Assembly: GCF_000814325.1 (NCBI RefSeq)
Contig: NZ_JPHF01000006.1
Span: forward strand, 62,001 to 126,000
Origin: Flavihumibacter sp. ZG627
GTDB taxonomy: Bacteria; Bacteroidota; Bacteroidia; Chitinophagales; Chitinophagaceae
Reading direction: 5' to 3'
Length of the DNA: 64,000 bases
This document shows, piece by piece, positions 63,231 to 64,000 of this stretch. The translations under genes and the position numbers were made by a program. The notes beneath the pieces were generated by a model, which was not told where the DNA came from, made no database searches, and saw only the letters and a list, made by a program, of their open reading frames with translations. How positions within the stretch are numbered: position 1 is the stretch's first letter; every line of letters starts with the position of its first letter.

Positions 63231-64000
63231 ATGTCTGTAGAAAAAATACTGTCCGACTGGAAAAAAAAGCAATTCAAACCTGTTTACTGGCTCGAAGGTG
63301 AAGAGGACTACTATATTGACCAGTTGGTAAGGGAAGCTGAACATAACCTACTTTCAGAGGCGGAAGCCGGCTTTAATCTCACAATTTTCTATGGCAAGGA
63401 AGCAAACTGGGCTGATGTGGTAAATGCCTGTATGCGCTATCCGATGTTTGCCGAAAGACAGGTTGTATTATTGAAGGAGGCGCAACAAATGAGGGATCTG
63501 GATAAATTGGAGAATTATATCAATAAGCCGCTTACTTCAACGGTTTTTGTGGTTGCGCACAAAGAAAAGAAGTTTGACAGCAGAACTAAGTTCGGTAAAC
63601 TGCTAAAGGAAAAAACCGAATTGCTGCAAACGAAGAAAATGTATGATAACCAGTTGCCGGGCTGGACGGAAAAGCTTGTTTCTTCAAAGGGCTACCAGAT
63701 CAACCAGAAAGCAGTGCTGTTGTTGGTAGATCATATCGGGAATGATCTTAGCCGTATAGATAATGAGATCAATAAACTCCTGGTGAATCTTGGAAATTCC
63801 AAAACCATAACGGAAGATGATATCGAACAGTTTGTTGGTATCAGCAAGGAGTTCAACGTTTTTGAATTGCAGGATGCCATTGCCCGGAAGGATCTTGCAA
63901 AGGCAATCCGGATCATCAATTATTTTGAATCAAATCCTAAGGCCGGACCAATACAGATGGTACTTCCTGCGCTGTATGGATTTTTCAGTAAGGCATTTAT
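63231..64000 (+). CDS. holA: DNA polymerase III delta subunit, 3' partial
   Basis: A frame open from an ATG at 63231 to the right edge encodes 256 residues starting MSVEKILSDWKKKQFKPVYWLEGEEDYYID. It matches the delta subunit of the clamp-loader complex: FYGKEANWADVVNACMRYPMFAERQVVLLKEA (the beta-clamp-interacting helix region), LLVDHIGNDLSRIDNEINKL and VGISKEFNVFELQDAIARKD. HolA opens the sliding clamp during replication. The C-terminal collar domain lies outside the window. Confidence 0.9.
   Translation, partial: MSVEKILSDWKKKQFKPVYWLEGEEDYYIDQLVREAEHNLLSEAEAGFNLTIFYGKEANWADVVNACMRYPMFAERQVVLLKEAQQMRDLDKLENYINKPLTSTVFVVAHKEKKFDSRTKFGKLLKEKTELLQTKKMYDNQLPGWTEKLVSSKGYQINQKAVLLLVDHIGNDLSRIDNEINKLLVNLGNSKTITEDDIEQFVGISKEFNVFELQDAIARKDLAKAIRIINYFESNPKAGPIQMVLPALYGFFSKAF

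Overview
The window comes from a Bacteroidota chromosome, most likely a Chitinophagaceae-type soil or freshwater organism. The signs are Bacteroidota-style -7 promoter elements (TAnnTTTG), a PUR-alpha/DUF3276 protein, a three-subunit succinate dehydrogenase with a single cytochrome b subunit, many lipoproteins and glycan-active enzymes, and few Shine-Dalgarno sites. The species cannot be named from the sequence alone.

Layout. 1-8.7 kb holds housekeeping and scattered metabolic genes: HMG-CoA lyase (cut by the left edge), a GSCFA protein, miaE, a bioF-like enzyme, a penicillin acylase homologue, trhO and a PepSY-like periplasmic protein. 8.8-24 kb holds a MutS2-like ATPase without an Smr domain, an OmpA-domain protein, a CBS-pair protein, a GH63 enzyme, a P1 peptidase coupled to a class IV aminotransferase, a glycine-zipper lipoprotein, an SMP-30 protein, two Gfo/Idh/MocA oxidoreductases and a GH13 lipoprotein. 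24.1-30.3 kb holds a 1668-residue CheB-CheR-PAS-histidine kinase, divergent from a single-domain response regulator.

30.48-39.70 kb is an integrated element in the 3' end of a tRNA-Ser(TGA) gene, bounded by 25-bp direct repeats. It encodes a tyrosine integrase, an unknown protein, an excisionase-like HTH protein, a RepA-type AAA ATPase, an iteron/hairpin region that looks like an origin, a primase-like VirE_N/BT4734 protein, three tiny proteins, a DUF5681 (small-terminase-like) protein, an unknown protein and an HK97-type major capsid protein. On the opposite strand at the right end is a two-gene operon: a membrane-anchored protein and a protein with an HEPN-like R-X4-H motif. No large terminase, portal, protease, tail, lysis or conjugation gene is visible. 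This gene order (integrase, regulator, replication, origin, small terminase, capsid, cargo) resembles a phage-inducible chromosomal island or satellite rather than a complete prophage. Paired G5-tract boxes lie 49-64 bp upstream of each of its four apparent transcription units.

39.9-46.1 kb is a complete non-phosphorylating L-fucose operon: a FucP-type permease, two SDR dehydrogenases, a lactonase, a UxaA-family dehydratase and an FAH-family hydrolase. Together they would convert L-fucose to pyruvate and lactate. 46.1-52.2 kb holds an esterase, a DUF3365 haem lipoprotein, a methyltransferase, a Tat-type TIM-barrel protein, a GH53 galactanase and an ABC exporter. 52.3-64 kb holds DUF3276, sdhCAB, an ABC-F protein, a large outer-membrane protein of unknown family, a coiled-coil membrane protein and the start of holA, cut by the right edge.
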